Assembly: GCA_009823505.1 (NCBI GenBank)
Contig: VZQC01008777.1
Coordinates: forward strand, 212,775-276,774
Direction: 5' to 3'
Length of the DNA stretch: 64,000 bases
Source: Rhizomys pruinosus
Lineage: Eukaryota > Chordata > Mammalia > Rodentia > Spalacidae
In this document: one piece after another, positions 25,531 through 36,183 of the stretch
Numbering within the stretch: position 1 is the first letter of the stretch
Layout: every line of letters starts with the position of its first letter
Position numbers and translations under genes: made by a program
Notes under the pieces: model-generated
Database searches by the model: none
Seen by the model: the letters and a program-made list of their open reading frames with translations, nothing else
What the model was told of the DNA's origin: nothing

Positions 25531-25547
25531 CAAATTTGCCTTTTATA

Positions 25548-26282
25548 AAAGGCAATTCACAATGGTGGAAATAAAAGCGAGGAATAAACTTGTAAGCATT
25601 TATCTATCAACCAGACAAATAAATGCAAAGTATAATGACTGTCTTTTGATAAATAATGCACTGGAAAATATTGAAGATGAACACAATTCTAACAATGTTG
25701 GTGAGAACCTGGTGAGCATATTCTGTCATTTATGGACAATAAGCAGCAAAATGTGGTGATGTACATAACACTCACAAAAGATAGTCATTTAACACTGAGT
25801 TGTCTTTTATAGTAAAATATTGCAAATGGGAAAAAGCATTATTTAGTCTATAACCAATTTTCAAAGATTAAGTTGTAATGAAAGGTAAGGAGATTATCAT
25901 AATGGCTCATCTATCCAAATGCTCCCTTTGAAAGTAGTTTTAGCCTAGTAATAAAAGTAACCAGTCCCCTGAGGAACCACCAGGCTGGGCTTCAGACCTC
26001 AGTCAAGGCAAGTCCCAACCTATGTAAGTGCTTACAGGGACCTCGATGCACCAAACAATTGTCACACCAAGTTGTATTTTGCATATATTTTTGGGAGGAT
26101 TTTGACAGGAATTTAATCACAAACTCTCCAGGGGCAGCAAGAACTGAGGCTATCCACCTTTCAATTTATAGTCCTAGGAGGTGGTTGGCAAATGATACTG
26201 ATTACAATGTCATAAATTCCACACTTTCTGTTAGGACTAAATCATTACCACCATTATAAAAGCTGAAGGCACACTACTCTAT
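25548..26282. other. intergenic, nothing recognised
   Basis: AT-rich sequence between the transduced L1 tail and the possible LTR. Faint old LINE-like patches, too weak to call. Confidence 0.45.
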
Positions 26283-26876
26283 GTGGGAAGACCCAGTTGA
26301 ATTAGGGGCTAGTTGTCAGCTAGCAGCCCTCAGAGCACCATGTGAGAGTCATGGGATTTCTCTGACCCTGCCCCAGGAGGGAGCAAGCAATGTGGCCTAG
26401 GCACTTGATGCTAGGTGGAGCAGCAGTATACTGTGGCTTGTAACTGAGGGTCTGTGATTGGCTCTGGGAGCTGATGTCATTTTGCTTATAAAAGTGAGTT
26501 GCAGCAGGCAATAAATTGAATTCCCTGCCATTATTTTTGTGCATGTACAGGCCGAAGCAGGCCTGGATTTCGAGTGTCGTGGCCAGTGGGTTGCATGGCG
26601 GTCCATCAGACCACCAATCTGGTATGCTGGTGTGGGGCTGTACGGAGACTTCCCAGGTCACCAGCTGTGAAGTAAGTTGTGAGTGGGCGTAGGCTGAAGA
26701 TAGGCCATCAGCCATCAGCCTGAAATTCCCGTCCAGAGATCAACAGACTTTGGGCAGGTGGGAAAGTACAGCCAGATAGGAAATGTTCCATTTTCCCAGG
26801 TTAAAGACCTGAGTTGGAAGTACCTCTCAGGTTGGGTTATGAAAGTGACCAACTGACCTCTATGCCGAGGGGTCAG
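26283..26876 (+). mobile_element. possible solo LTR
   Basis: Carries CTTATAAAAG (about 26486) and AATAAA (26510) about 20 bp apart, the spacing also seen in the solo LTR at 42.4 kb. TG...CA ends are plausible (TGTGGGAAGA ... CCCTACA), but no target-site duplication is seen. The 131-codon minus ORF inside it is not a recognisable protein. Confidence 0.35.
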
Positions 26877-27001
26877 TTCCCTACAGTGGCCGCAGGTGTT
26901 CCCCTTCCCTTAGCAGGACTGCGCTGTACCTGCTTGTAGGAAGAGAAGCTCTCACAACTCTTGTCTAATTTAACTCTTTCTTCTCTTTACATAAATCCCT
27001 T

Positions 27002-27135
27002 GCCAGGCTTAACACTGTAGATCATGCCTGTAATCCCAGAACTGCAGTAAGGAAATTAGAGTTTGAGGATAGCCTGTGCTACATAGTGAGTTCCAGGCCA
27101 GCTAGGATTGTGACATGTTGTCTTTATAAAAGCAA
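27002..27135 (+). mobile_element. B1-like SINE, old
   Basis: GCCAGGCTTAACACTGTAGA start and CACATAGTGAGTTCCAGGCC-like core, decayed. Confidence 0.65.
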
Positions 27136-27289
27136 TACAGACGATAATAAAAATTAGTATTTTTATCTCTTAAATAATTGGTTGACATTTTTTCGAGTGG
27201 ATAAGAGATAGTTTATTCTGGAGCAAAGTATAAGTGATGATATTTCAGGAACACAGATTAAGGTTACCCCAAATTCCATGTCCCAACAT

Positions 27290-27409
27290 TTTTCTTGGCT
27301 GCCCTGGAACTTGCTGTGTAGACCAGGCTGGCTTGAAACTCACAGAGGTATTTCTGCCTTCTGCCTTCCAAGTACTGGGACTAAAAGTATGTACCACCAT
27401 ACCCTGCTT
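27290..27409 (-). mobile_element. B1 SINE, partial
   Basis: Reverse-complement B1 (CTGTGTAGACCAGGCTGGC) lacking a clear tail. Confidence 0.85.
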
Positions 27410-27411
27410 AA

Positions 27412-27635
27412 TGTTCATTTTACTTTTACTTTACATGTATGAGTACTTTGCCTGCATGTAATGTAAGTGCACCACATATGTACCTGGTATCCTTGGAGGC
27501 CAAAGAGGGTGTTGGATCCCCTGGAAATGGAGTTACAGACAGTTGTGAGCCACCATGTCAGGGCTGGGAAATTAATCTGAATTCTCTGCAAGAACAGCAA
27601 GTGTTTTTAAGTGAGGAAACATATCTCCAGCCCCC
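27412..27635 (-). mobile_element. B2-type SINE, old
   Basis: Reverse-complement B2 (GGCCAAAGAGGGTGTTGGAT and a worn head ATATCTCCAGCCCC). Confidence 0.8.
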
Positions 27636-27714
27636 TTATCCCAACATCTGATGACATTTAATAGTAAAAGAACAAAGAAAGTAATAACTTAAGGTACTTA
27701 AAAACACTAGTGGA

Positions 27715-28007
27715 GGGGCTGGAGAGATGGCTCAGGGGTTAAGAGCACCAACTGCTCTTCCAGAGGACCCGAGTTCAATTCCCAGTACCCACATGGCAGC
27801 TAAGAACAGCCTTTAAGCTGGGCGTGGTGGCACATGCCTTTATTTAATCCTAGCCCTTGGGAGGCAAGAGGCAGGTGGATCTCTGGGAGTTCAAGACCCC
27901 AGCCTGGTCTACAGAGTGAGTTCCAGGCCATCTGGGGCTATAGGGAGAACCTGTCTCAAAAAACCAAAACCAAACAAACAAAAAAAAAACCCAAAAAACA
28001 AACAAAC
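27715..28007 (+). mobile_element. chimeric B2-head + B1 SINE
   Basis: The first 97 nt or so of a B2 (GGGGCTGGAGAGATGG to about 27812) runs straight into a complete B1 (27816-27965) with an A/CAAA-rich tail. Flanks AAAACACTAGTGGA (27701-27714) and AAACACTAGTAGA (28008-28020) form one target-site duplication around both parts. Confidence 0.75.
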
Positions 28008-28020
28008 AAACACTAGTAGA

Positions 28021-28210
28021 GCCGGGCGTGGTGGCGCATGCCTTTAATCCCACCACTTGGGAGGCAGAGGCAGGCAGATCTTGAGTTCAAGGCCAGCCTG
28101 GTCTACAGAGCAAGCTCCAGCCTAGCTAGGACTAAAGGGAGACCTCTCAAAAAGACACACACACACACACAAAAACAAACAAACAAACAAACAAACAAAA
28201 AACAAAAAAA
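28021..28210 (+). mobile_element. B1 SINE, second insertion at the same site
   Basis: Complete B1 (28021-28155) with a CA array and CAAA-rich tail. It is followed by a third copy of the flank, AAAACACTAGTGGA (28211-28224), so it landed at the same target as its neighbour. Confidence 0.85.
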
Positions 28211-28224
28211 AAAACACTAGTGGA

Positions 28225-28395
28225 AGTGGGGGTAATGGCACCTGCCTTTCATCCTAGCACTCAGGAGGCAAAGACAGGCAGATCTCTGGGAGTTCAATGC
28301 CAGCCTTATTTACATAGTGAGGACAGCTGAGGCTACAGGAAGACCCTGTCACAAAAAGACCAAAACAAAACAAAACAAAACAAAACAAACAACCC
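28225..28395 (+). mobile_element. B1 SINE, degenerate
   Basis: Diverged B1 with a worn 5' end (agtgggggtaatggcacc) and an AAAAC-rich tail, directly after the third copy of the repeated flank. Confidence 0.75.
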
Positions 28396-29140
28396 TACCA
28401 GTGTAAACATTAGGTAGGTAGATTAAAGCGAAGTGGAGAAATGTCTGTTGTCGGCCTCAGACACATCTAATGATACCCTTAGCCTTTTGGTTGAGGAGAG
28501 CTGGGTTTCTGTGCTTTCCAATGGATTTACCTAATTGTGACAAAAATGTTAGCTTTCATCTAAAGAGGGCAATAAATGACTTTATTAAGGTATTAAGGAG
28601 GGCTAAATATGGCCTAAGATAATTTGTCTCTGGACTTGTAACATTCGAAAGTCTCTACAACCCCAATATTATAAAAGGTATGGAAATGGTAGGAAAAAAA
28701 TGAAGAAAACTAGAAATAAAAATAAAGCCATCCAAAACATTTCCTAAATAATAAAGCACTAACTTTGGATTGGAATGGTCCAGTTTAGACCCACATTCAT
28801 AGTTAACACTGTGTAGAATATATTTCATTGATAAGAAAATGTCAAAATCACGACTCAAAAAGCCATTATGGGTCACATGTAGCAATTGAAGCAACTAAAA
28901 AAATATATAAGATAAGAGTTCAGGTGTTTCTTGAGTCCATAACTAAGACTCGGAACAGTCCTTCTGAATCTGTGTTATATGAACCTTAATTTCCCAAAGC
29001 ACCTATTGCACATTATAAATTATGTTATATTTGTGTATATATATATTATGTATAAATTATAAATTTATACATGTAGAGTGTTGTTAACTGTGAAACATTC
29101 TTGGGAAAATTGAGAAAATAGTCATAGAAATAACAGTCTA
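28396..29140. other. intergenic, nothing recognised
   Basis: AT-rich with a short TA patch at 29035-29050; no gene seen. Confidence 0.5.
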
Positions 29141-29328
29141 GTCAGGTATAGTGACACACATCTTAAATCCCTGCACTTAGGAGGCAGAAGTAAGTGAATC
29201 TTTGTGAGTTCAGTGCCAACTTGCTTTACATAGTGAGTTCCAGGCCAGCTGGGGCTACAGGGAGACCCTGTCTCAAAAAGATATAATAATAATAATAAAA
29301 TAATAATAATAATAATAATAATAATAAT
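29141..29328 (+). mobile_element. B1 SINE with (AAT)n tail
   Basis: B1 (29141-29280) whose A-tail has become an AAT trinucleotide array (29284-29328). Confidence 0.88.
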
Positions 29329-29457
29329 CTGTAGATCTTAATTCTTTTCTGGAAACTCTGTTCTAAAAGTCTGGCCCGCTAATAGAGACTGGTTGAACCT
29401 ATCTAGTTCAAAGAATCATATCCCCCAACATATGGCTCTTTTAAGAAATGTGGATCC

Positions 29458-29655
29458 AGGCTGGAGAGATGGCCTAGTGGTTAAGAGTGCCAACTGCTCT
29501 TGTAGAGGACCCAGGTTCGATCCCCAGCACCCACATGGTGGCTGAGAACCGTCTTTGACTCCAGTCCCAGGGAAGTCGGCATTGCATGACACAGGTGCAC
29601 AGACCTACATGCAGACAGTACATTCATACACATAAAAAGTAAATAAAATTAAATA
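29458..29655 (+). mobile_element. B2/B3-type SINE
   Basis: Head GGCTGGAGAGATGGCCTAG, internal deletion in the body, A-rich tail. Perfect target-site duplication AAGAAATGTGGATCC at 29443-29457 and 29656-29670. Confidence 0.95.
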
Positions 29656-29989
29656 AAGAAATGTGGATCCTACCATATATGTTTCTATGTAGTCGCACTG
29701 GGGCCCTATAGTTACTAGTAAATAGTGTCATTTACCTTATATCAGTGTGAGAAATTAATCTATTACCTCTCTCTTTCTCTTGAATGAATGGAAGCTGAGT
29801 AGAGAGGAGATAGACTAAAATAATATTTCTCCATTAACTATAAGGTTGGTCCCCAAATTAAGATGCTTTAATTTGTAATGCTATTGGCATTACAGTGATA
29901 CAAAAGTACGATCTTCAGTAGGAACTGTACACCAAATTCAGAATTCTGACCTGTTCTTAGGCACATGGTATGGTATTCTCTTGTGATGC

Positions 29990-30640
29990 TGGGCAGCAGC
30001 CTTGATCAGTAGTTCTCAATCAGCCACACTCTTCAGTGTCTTCTCCTGCTCATTTATAATGCTCTCAGTGGGTTAGTAGTGGTACACAAGCAAATAAATA
30101 CTTTTTTCTGGTTTAAGCTACTTTGAGTTAGGTTTCTGTTACCAGCGCTTTGAAAATCCTTAACAAATATAGAGATTATAAGAAGCTCTAAGATGAGAGG
30201 CTAAGAAAACAAACTCTAAGATGAGCATATTAGAGAATTAATTATCACAAAGAGAGGGCTAAGCAAAAGAATAAACAGGGAATGAAAGTAGTTTTAATCT
30301 GGTTAAGGATAGTATGCTAAATAACATATACTAAACAGCTTAAGGATAGAAATTTATTTGTTTAATTCTGGAGATTGGCATGTCCATTATCAGTGTGCTG
30401 GTGGATTCATTTCCTAGTGAGGGTCTCTCTTGACTCCTCACTGTGACCTCATAGAGCCTTTTATCTATCCCCTTTGCTCTCTTTGTCCCTAGTCCCTTCT
30501 CTCTTCTTATAAAATAACAAACCCAAGAAAATCCAATCTTAAACTAAATGGTGATGTAACTGCTCCCCAAAGATCCCATATTCAAATGATATCTGAGAGG
30601 TAGTGTTCAGTTATTAATCTCAAGGAGACATAGCAGTCAG
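29990..30640. mobile_element. ancient LTR/DNA-transposon-like repeats (tentative)
   Basis: 30080-30175 resembles the 3' end of an old LTR (AAATAAATAC, then GGTTTAAGCTACTTTGAGTT). 30340-30640 resembles an old pan-mammalian repeat (TTCTGGAGATTGGCATGTCC, CTTCTTATAAAATAACAAAC). Families not assigned. Confidence 0.35.
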
Positions 30641-30894
30641 TCCCTAATATCCCTACACTATAGTGAATCATGATTAATCCCTAAAGAATGTTAACTATAA
30701 TAATATTATGTGTTTATTTAGTTCCTTCTTTATATGCTGGTTATTCTCACAATGAAATTTGTGAAAGTGGTAATCATAATTTTCATCTCTTGTTTATATA
30801 CAAGAGGAAAACAAAAGCAGTCCTGCCCAGGGACTCATAGTAAAAGGGAAGGAGGTTCCATTCTAGGGGTTATAGTACTAAAGACTGTATTCTT

Positions 30895-31105
30895 TTTTTG
30901 TGTGTGCGTGTGTGTCCACTGCTGCCCAGCCAGAATACTCTAGGAAAGGCAGAGTGCCTGCCCGACAGGGCTCTGGGCTTCAGGCTTCAGTGGCTCCACT
31001 GCATGGGTTGCTCTGGCCTGTGCTTTGTCTCAGGCCTCATCTCTCTGCCCTCCATTGTGCCAGTCACCAAATTGCCTTTGGCCTCAATGCTTCCCTGCTC
31101 TGAGT
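30895..31105 (-). mobile_element. unidentified retroposed insert with target-site duplication
   Basis: A 211-bp insert flanked by TAAAGACTGTATTCTT (30879-30894) and TAAAGACTATATTCTT (31106-31121), one mismatch in 16. A T-run at its left edge is a minus-strand A-tail, preceded by CACACACGCACACACA. GC content is higher than the neighbourhood. It matches no SINE I know and has no meaningful reading frame. It may be a 3'-terminal retrocopy of a host transcript or a small unlisted SINE. Confidence 0.65.
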
Positions 31106-31320
31106 TAAAGACTATATTCTTAACCACAGTACTTTTTATCTTGTTGAAAGCATTTTATGTCTCTTGATTGCATCTGCCATTGAAGCTGTGGCCACTGTAG
31201 GATCCTGGACTATACCATTTGAATGATAGCTAATCTCAAAAGACTTCTTGAATATATTTTTTAAATGGGAACTTTGGTTATTTTATGCATGTTTTCCTGA
31301 AGATAAAAGAAAATTGTTCA

Positions 31321-31478
31321 GCTGGGTGTGGTGGTGTACGCCTTTAATCCTAGCACTTGGGAGGCAGAGGCAGGCGGATCTTTGTGAGTTCAAGGCCATC
31401 CTGGTCTACAGAGTGAGTTCCAGGACAGCAGGAGCTACAGGGAGACCCCATTTCGAAAAGACCAAAAAAAAAAAAAAA
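31321..31478 (+). mobile_element. B1 SINE, young
   Basis: Complete B1 with pure A tail. Target-site duplication AAAAGAAAATTGTTCA (31305-31320) and AAAAGAAAATTATTCA (about 31479-31494). Confidence 0.95.
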
Positions 31479-31494
31479 AAAGAAAATTATTCAT

Positions 31495-33330
31495 TCACTC
31501 ATTCTCATCTATTGAATAGATGGTTGAGTTCCTGCCCCATACAGACCTGATGCTAGCCACCAAAAATGCTTTGTTACTATGATTGCTTCAGCCAAGTTTC
31601 TCTTCAGGAGAAATGCAATTCCATGGACCCAAATCATGAAACTTATAGAATATTATTTTCCTGAACAAGGTGCCATGCAGCTTTGAGGAAAAATTATTTT
31701 CATTCTAGTGTCTGGAAACACAGTGTTTCAAACCATTTAAGCATCTGTAGGAAGATGTTGTATTTCTGGGTGAGGGAAATGTTGGCTTTCAGGTAAAACT
31801 ACTTTATTTGGGAAGGTTCAGAGAAAAGTGGAAATGGATGATTCAGGTTGCAAAAGAAGATAACATCAAAGGACATTGTCATAGTTGTTTTATAATGCAA
31901 TTACTATAGCCTTCAAACACCCCCAGGCCTCATGGCTTGAAAGGGGATGAATTTATCCTTTGCTCATAGGTGGACTGGATGGTTCATAAAGCTCTGTTAC
32001 ATGTAGTGTATTATATCTGAATCTATTCATTTTGTCTATGCTCTTGGGATTGGTGGCTTTCTGGGACAATTCATTATCAAGGTGATGCATGGAAGGGCCA
32101 GGGCCACTGGAAATCCTTCCTTGTTTCTTCTAAGGTTTGCTAGGGGTTCTTGATAGTTTATGGCAGCCTAGATCAAATCTGGCTCCATGTTAACATTGCC
32201 AAATCCCTCATGTGTTTGTGTCTAACTCTCTTCTTCCCAGGATATCAGTCATTGGATTCTACTCCATCTAACCCAATATTACCTCATTCCAAGTTGGTTG
32301 CAGTTACAAGTATAGTATGTTTCCTTCCTTATTCCAGAATTCAGTCACACAGCTTATTTCTATTTCATGAGAGGCATTTCCCTATCTGTTGTCTTCTGCT
32401 ACTGACCCTCCTGGGCCTGAATCCTCTCATGCATTCGCATTCTCCATTTCACTCCCAATTTAGGGTGGACAGGTTCTGGAGACTTGTCCACTTCTGTATT
32501 TCCTTTACTGTTTTGTAGAAAATAGGTAGTAAAAAAAGAGTTTTTGAATTTATTCACAGAGGCATTTCTCTGATGTAAAATCACCTCTGCTGAATGCTAG
32601 TCACAAGAGTCTCATTTCTGCCATGATGTGTGGGAAACCAAGTCCTTCTTTGGGAAAGCAGATTAAAGAGTTGGCATTGGAATAAAGAACACCTGCTTAG
32701 TATTCTAATAACTGATGCTATTAGGTATGATTTTTAAAGACATCTCTAATTGGAGTCATGCCTTATTCAGAAGTCATTAAAAGTGTCATTTAGGTAAAAA
32801 TCAAACTTCTCTTTTTGATTACATCTGTAATTATAATGCATTAGCAGAACAACTATGAATGCAGAAGTCCTATTCTCTTTTGACACCAAAATGTAGTTAG
32901 AAAATCAATAAAAATGACTGTGCTGTTGTGGCAGCCAAAGTCATGTCAATAACCTTAAGGTTTCTACCCCTGTGCCATGGGGTGTTACAGGTGTAGTGTT
33001 GTATAAGTTCAGTTTATGTTTGGGGAGGGGACTGAAGGCTGTTCCACACTCAAACCTAGAGGAGGTTTCCAAGCTTCTATCCTGTGCCAAGGAATGCCTA
33101 AGCTTGGAAACCTTTGGAGTAAGAAAAAAAGTTTGAATGATTTAATCAGTTACCTATTGGCCTTCCATCCCCAACTTTGTCAGTGGTGAAACAGGTGCAG
33201 GAGTGAGATCACCCTTGAAGCTGGGCTCCTAACATTGAGTAAGGCCATGTACACTTTCCTTTGGCCAGCATGCTTCCTGGTGTTAATCAAATCAGGCTTT
33301 CCATAAAGGGTTTTTAGGGCTCTTCAGAAT
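31495..33330. other. intergenic stretch without recognised repeats
   Basis: No gene, SINE or recent L1 seen. A 122-codon ORF at 32150-32518 has no family resemblance. It contains the 14-bp-stem inverted repeat at 33063-33113. Confidence 0.55.
33063..33113. repeat. 14-bp perfect inverted repeat (hairpin)
   Basis: AGGTTTCCAAGCTT (33063-33076) and its exact reverse complement (33100-33113), with a 23-nt loop. Confidence 0.9.
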
Positions 33331-33333
33331 ATA

Positions 33334-33390
33334 GCAAAACAAGACAAAACAAAACAAAACAAAACAAAAAACAAACAAACAAAAAAAAAC
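33334..33390 (+). repeat. (AAAAC)n simple repeat
   Basis: AAAAC/AAAC units with no recognisable SINE in front, unlike other such tails here. Confidence 0.9.
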
Positions 33391-33611
33391 AACCTAGCTT
33401 GGTACTTCCAAATTCCAGATAATCTGTGCAGGTGTCTCCACATCATCCAGTGATGCCTTGCAGATATGTTTTCAGTCTTCCCATCTCTTACCTCTTCTTT
33501 CTTTGGTGTTTGCTTAATACCTAGATAGATTATCTCCTAGTGTTGGCCGTATGGCTGAAAGAACTGTCACACTTATGCCCTCTCCTGCCTAAAATATGAA
33601 TACATAAAGAT

Positions 33612-33763
33612 GAGTCCCACTCACTACACACACACACATACACACACACACACACACACGTGCACACGTCCCATTCACTACACACACACACACACACAAG
33701 TCCCATTCACCACACACACACACACAAATCCCACTCACTACACACACACACAAGTCCCATTCA

Positions 33764-33799
<36 letters not shown>

Positions 33800-33809
33800 G
33801 TCCCATTCA

Positions 33810-33860
<51 letters not shown>
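33612..33860 (+). repeat. CA-based minisatellite
   Basis: Six units of AGTCCCATTCACTA (variants ATCCCACTCACTA, ...CACCA) each followed by a CA run of varying length, plus a last broken unit at 33860. Overlapping ORFs of His/Thr repeats are artefacts. Confidence 0.93.
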
Positions 33861-34196
33861 GTCCCAACGCTGACCACCATTACGAGGACTGATTCAGTCA
33901 ATTATTTATCTTCCAGTAAGTAACTGATGTCAGGTGGGATACAGTAGGGTAACTATTTAGGCTTTAGCCATGTGATTTCTCTGGAGTTCATAGTACCACC
34001 AAGGTACTGATGGAAGAATCAAGGAGTCTGACCCTGGTTCTGACACTGTTCAACAGGGAGGGCATCTGGTGATAAAAAAGAGAACAACTTTGAGCTTTTA
34101 ATCAGTCTGTTATTTTAAAACAGTTTTCAATTACTGTATCCTTTAATGTTCATACCCACAAAGGGTTGCTGGATGTCTCATGTTTGGAAATCCGTT

Positions 34197-34570
34197 GTCT
34201 GCCTGAAGTATAGACAATACAAGAAACACCCATTTTCTACAAGATACTTTCACACAGATTCCTTCTTGCTTTATTGAAAAGAAAACTGAGCTTCCTAGAG
34301 TCCAAAGAAAGCTGCTGAGGTCACAGTGCAACCCAAGCCTAAATCTAGTTTTGGGGCTTTTATATTTACAAATCATGAGGTGTGCCCAAGGCACCTGGTC
34401 CAGTGCTCTCTGCCTCCCAAGAGACTTGAGTGCATGTTCTGGACCATGTGAGGAAACTTATTACTCAAGATGAATATTTTCCTGACCACAGTTGCTTCTA
34501 TATTGATCTCAAAATGCTAAAATCAGGACTCGGCAAGTAATTATGAAAATAATTGGAAGCCAAGATGGTA
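34197..34570 (-). repeat. left arm of large inverted repeat, LTR-like
   Basis: Reverse complement of 35742-36113 with about 25-30 differences over about 373 bp by hand alignment. On the minus strand it carries the same TATA-like box (ATATAAAAG) and, about 90 bp further on, AATAAAGC, then ends ...GCAGACA. This promoter plus poly(A)-signal layout is that of a retroviral LTR, but I do not recognise the family. Confidence 0.8.
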
Positions 34571-35741
34571 GGGTAAATCCCTCAAGGTCCCCTCCCCCCC
34601 TCCCTGCCAGAGCTAAGCCTAGAGACTGTCAGCCTGCAGGCAGGAGACAGTCTTGAAGCTCGCAGTCCTGTGGGATTGCCAGGCCCAGTTCAAGAGAGGG
34701 AAGAATATCGTATGGATTGCAGCCATGCATGACTAAGGGACTGTCAGACGATTAGGAAACTCTGACACCCATTCACCTTACACAGTACATTTGGAGTGAG
34801 TTCCAGAGAAATTATATTTCATCAGAATGTCAGTGATCTATAATTCTCACACATGGATGGGCCAAAGTGGGGGCCCACTCCCTTTTCTTTGTATGTAGAA
34901 GGTTTGGGTCGGAATGTGCCCAGATTCGGGGAGATGGAGTTTTCACACCTGTTTTCTGTTTCTCTTAGAAACTGCTTAATATTGTCAGAAGCAGGGATTT
35001 CTCTCTTCATCAGCAATCAGAAATGCTAGAGTTTCCTCATTAAACTCAAATATTTATAGCTGAAGTGCATGCAGGTTGCACATGTACTGTCTCAGGGCCT
35101 CACTCAGCACAATCACCCCACTGTGGACCAAGGTGATCTCCAACAGGTTTATTTCCCCACAGGAAGCTAGGGTCCTCAAGGCAGGCCACCAACCCAAGAT
35201 TTTCTGAGTGGCAGTTGAGCTGCTGAGGGCTGCAGCCAGATCTTGACAGCCACTGGGTAATGATTATAGCCAGGCCAGCAATGGGTGCACTCTGCAGTGG
35301 CTGCACACAGGTCCAGCCTCCCATAAGAAAGCTGCTTCAGGGTGCCTCCTGACCTCATCTGCTGCCTGGGCCCCTAACCCAAGTTCTACACCTCAGGGGC
35401 ACGGGCAGCAGGTGGGCAGGCCTAGACCTGGCCAGGAAGGGGATGGTGGCCAGGTCAAGGACATGGCTTCACAAGCCTAAGAAAGGGCACCTAGAATGAT
35501 GTTGTGCCTCCATACACAGAGCAAGTGCAGCCAGACTGAGCACAGAGTTCTGCCAGGGCAGCCAGGCACAGGCATTCTTCCTTGTGATCAAGGGTTCAAT
35601 TAACCCTTTTGGTGTCTGTTGCCCTCCTCTATGGACAGGGGAGCAAATCATGAGACCTGTTCTTCTTAGCAGAATCATGTTTTAAGTCCTTATAACAAGA
35701 CCTGCCCCTGCCACTATTGCTCCAGCTCCTGCAGCTACCCT
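34571..35741. other. spacer of the inverted repeat, unassigned
   Basis: About 1.17 kb, GC-richer than its surroundings, especially 35100-35600 (CAGCCAGG- and GCAGG-rich). Only short ORFs of up to 74 codons occur, with no family resemblance. It could be the internal part of a non-autonomous LTR element or host sequence trapped between two insertions. No polypurine tract or primer-binding site is clear. Confidence 0.4.
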
Positions 35742-36113
35742 GCCATGTTGGCTTCCAATTATTTTCAGAATTACTTGCCAAGTCCCGATTTTTGCATTTT
35801 GAGATCAATATAGAAGCAACCATGGTCAGGAAAATATTCATATTGAGTAATAAGATTCCTCACATGGTCCAGAACATGCACTCAAGTCTCTTGGGAGGCA
35901 GAGAGCACTGGGCCAGGTGCCTTGGGCACACTCATGATTTGTAAATATAAAAGCCCCCAAACTAGCTTTAGGCTTGGGTTGCTCTGTGACCTCAGTGGTT
36001 TTCTTTTGACTCTAGGAAGCTCAGTTTTCTTTTCAATAAAGCAAGAAGGAATCTGTGTGAAAGTATCTTGTAGAAAATTAGTGTTTCTTGTATTGTCTGT
36101 ACTACAGGCAGAC
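35742..36113 (+). repeat. right arm of large inverted repeat, LTR-like
   Basis: Partner of the left arm, on the opposite strand and pointing away from it. TATA-like box at about 35945-35953, AATAAA at 36035-36040, and a CA end at about 36112. Similarity starts at TACCCTGCCAT (35740s). It ends about 70 bp before the L1 monomer array. No primer-binding site follows it. Confidence 0.8.
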
Positions 36114-36183
36114 AAAGAAAGGCAGTCAGACACAGACTAAGAAGACTAAGAGAAAGCCCTGGAGATAAAACTCTCTCTATGGG

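Noticed and set aside
26320..26715. 131-codon minus ORF
   Set aside because: Lies within a probable LTR and resembles no protein.
30898..31167. Overlapping ORFs in the 30.9-31.1 kb insert
   Set aside because: Short, in two frames, and on the strand opposite to the insert's A-tail.
33589..33923. Overlapping His/Thr and Cys/Val repeat ORFs
   Set aside because: Six-frame shadows of the CA minisatellite.
34143..34394. 83-codon minus ORF and its plus twin at 35922-36140, similar to each other
   Set aside because: Similarity comes from the inverted repeat arms, not from selection on a protein.
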